DNA of 7,369 bases from CAZZIZ01 sp964654535 (GTDB lineage: Bacteria; Bacteroidota; Bacteroidia; Chitinophagales; UBA2359), in the NCBI GenBank assembly GCA_964654535.1, contig CAZZIZ010000169.1:1-7369 (forward strand), read 5' to 3'. Position numbers and translations under genes: made by a program. Below, one piece after another: positions 6,725-7,369 of this stretch (within the stretch, counting starts at the first letter, position 1; every line of letters begins with the position of its first letter). Under the pieces are notes generated by a model that did no database searches, was not told the DNA's origin, and was given only the letters and a program-made list of their open reading frames with translations.

Positions 6725-6793
6725 GCAAACGCATTTGCTAGAGTACGTGGGCGATTACATTCGCCGACTAGTGCATTCCGACTGAATTCGGAA
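6725..6793. repeat. Three consecutive small hairpins
   Basis: GCAAA-CGCA-TTTGC (6725-6738), GGCGA-TTACAT-TCGCC (6750-6765) and TTCCGA-CTGAAT-TCGGAA (6776-6793) follow each other at 11- and 10-base gaps. CTAG at 6738-6741 and 6768-6771 could pair around the middle one. Each stem is short, but the density is unusual. No gene is present. Confidence 0.45.
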
Positions 6794-6808
6794 CGATAAA
6801 CTCCATTT

Positions 6809-6836
6809 GTCATTTCGAGCAACGCGAGAAATCTCT
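6809..6836. repeat. ATTTC/GAAAT hairpin repeat, copy 2
   Basis: GTCATTTCGAGC (6809-6820) is identical to copy 1 over 12 bases, and CGAGAAATCTC (6824-6834) over 11. The centre differs (AACG against TTGT, giving loop bases that do not match). The two copies are in the same orientation, 173 bases apart. The shared bases include both hairpin arms and the unpaired GA that reads as TC on the minus strand. Confidence 0.75.
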
Positions 6837-6841
6837 ACGGC

Positions 6842-6882
6842 ACTGAACATAAAACTCGAGCGAAGCGAGAGCAACGCTCAGT
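6842..6882. repeat. Inverted repeat cluster, GAGCG/CGCTC type
   Basis: ACTGA (6842-6846) and TCAGT (6878-6882) face each other. Inside, GAGCG (6858-6862) can pair with CGCTC (6875-6879), or CTCG (6855-6858) with CGAG (6866-6869). These are alternative folds, since the arms overlap. It directly follows hairpin copy 2 and may be its continuation. Confidence 0.4.
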
Positions 6883-6890
6883 ACAAATCG

Positions 6891-6938
6891 TCTGAATCAG
6901 GATTTACAGGATTAAAGGATTCTCAGGATTAGAATCCT
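6891..6938. repeat. Short tandem AGGATT array ending in an inverted AATCCT
   Basis: AGGATT occurs at 6899, 6908, 6916 and 6925, giving steps of 9, 8 and 9 bases. The last copy is mirrored by AATCCT at 6933-6938 across an AG spacer. The lead-in TCTGAATC belongs to a repeat type I recall from intergenic DNA of several Bacteroidota (unverified). The array stops 3 bases from the end of the neighbouring minus-strand gene. With the terminal hairpin it might serve as a gene-end signal, but there is no T-run. Confidence 0.6.
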
Positions 6939-6941
6939 AGT

Positions 6942-7367
6942 CTAGGTCAACACCTTAAACAATAGCTGCTCAACCGTCAAGAAAAAGTGCTTAGGCTGAA
7001 AAGTACGCCAGTCGATATTCTTATAAGCATCACCCATATTCAGATAATGATGCACTTTGGTATCACGCATTTCATTGAGCACGTGTTCGCGAAAGTTAAC
7101 CATCACCATCCAACCGTCATCATCTTTCACATCATCCCACCACTCTTCGTAGTAGCAATCATCAGAGCCGTGAAAGTTCAGCACGTTTTCACCAACTAGA
7201 ATAAACTTAGTAATGCCCTTTGCAATCATCGGGTCGACAATGTTTCTTTTCAAGGTCATTATGTCATTGTCAATGCAGTCGTTCCATTCTCCGATCAACT
7301 CTATTACAGCATAACCCAGATCATAATCCGTGAACAGTACTTTTAAGTAAAGCGTTTTAGAACCCAT
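6942..7367 (-). CDS. Conserved Bacteroidota protein of unknown function with an acidic-tryptophan motif
   Basis: The product has 141 residues, begins MGSKTLYLK and ends FKVLT. I recall close relatives in other Bacteroidota with the same length and the central GENVLNFHGSDDCYYEEWWDD motif (59-79), always listed as hypothetical. There is no signal peptide or membrane segment, so it should be cytosolic. The N-terminal half alternates beta and helix (LYLKVLFTD, AVIELIGEW, ITKFILVGE), suggesting an alpha/beta fold. The GITKFILVGEN stretch resembles a central strand with the motif following at its C-terminal edge, where active sites often lie. Catalysis is only a thought. The ATG at 7367 fits family starts but lies 2 bases from the window edge, so an upstream start cannot be excluded. 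The stop TAG lies beside the AGGATT array. Confidence 0.8.
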   Translation of the reverse strand: MGSKTLYLKVLFTDYDLGYAVIELIGEWNDCIDNDIMTLKRNIVDPMIAKGITKFILVGENVLNFHGSDDCYYEEWWDDVKDDDGWMVMVNFREHVLNEMRDTKVHHYLNMGDAYKNIDWRTFQPKHFFLTVEQLLFKVLT

Positions 7368-7369
7368 TT

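Noticed and set aside
6559..6741. A 60-codon plus-strand frame, and an overlapping minus-strand frame at 6637-6822
   Set aside because: Both are made of hairpin repeats and low-complexity sequence, with no recognisable protein pattern.
6589..6836. CRISPR array from the repeated GTCATTT units
   Set aside because: Spacing is irregular, repeats are short and degenerate, and there are no cas genes.

Overview
The window looks like chromosomal DNA of a Bacteroidota bacterium, probably a marine Flavobacteriales-type lineage. The grounds are moderate GC, no Shine-Dalgarno-like sites before the starts, an ORF matching a large outer-membrane family I know only from that phylum, and intergenic repeats of a Bacteroidota kind. 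There is no complete mobile element, RNA operon or CRISPR array.

Layout: (1) 1-167, minus strand, the N-terminus of a secreted protein cut by the window edge. (2) 168-240, a divergent intergenic region with an inverted repeat. (3) 241-3822, plus strand, a 1193-codon outer-membrane beta-barrel protein with no ATG near its start. (4) 3919-4218, minus strand, a cysteine-free ArsR-type winged-helix regulator, with a perfect AT-rich palindrome upstream as a likely operator. (5) 4474-5457, minus strand, a membrane-anchored coiled-coil protein followed by a good intrinsic terminator at 4411-4442. (6) 5641-6360, plus strand, a DnaQ-fold 3'-5' exonuclease of the PolB-exo2 type. (7) 6361-6941, about 580 bases with no gene but dense in inverted repeats. 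(8) 6942-7367, minus strand, a conserved Bacteroidota protein of unknown function.

The genes do not form one pathway. They are mostly single units in alternating orientations: an envelope protein, a regulator, an anchored coiled-coil protein, a nuclease and an unknown.

The most interesting stretch is 6368-6580. Its two ends can pair, and between them lie two domains, each an outer helix enclosing an inner hairpin. All four helices share one oddity: the 5' arm carries TT followed by an unpaired CT, and the 3' arm has plain AA. The paired bases around this differ from helix to helix. Two shorter ATTTC/GAAAT hairpin repeats at 6636 and 6809 show the same bulge when read on the minus strand. All pairings were found by eye. 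The element may be a structured RNA or a family of single-strand DNA hairpins of REP or MITE type.
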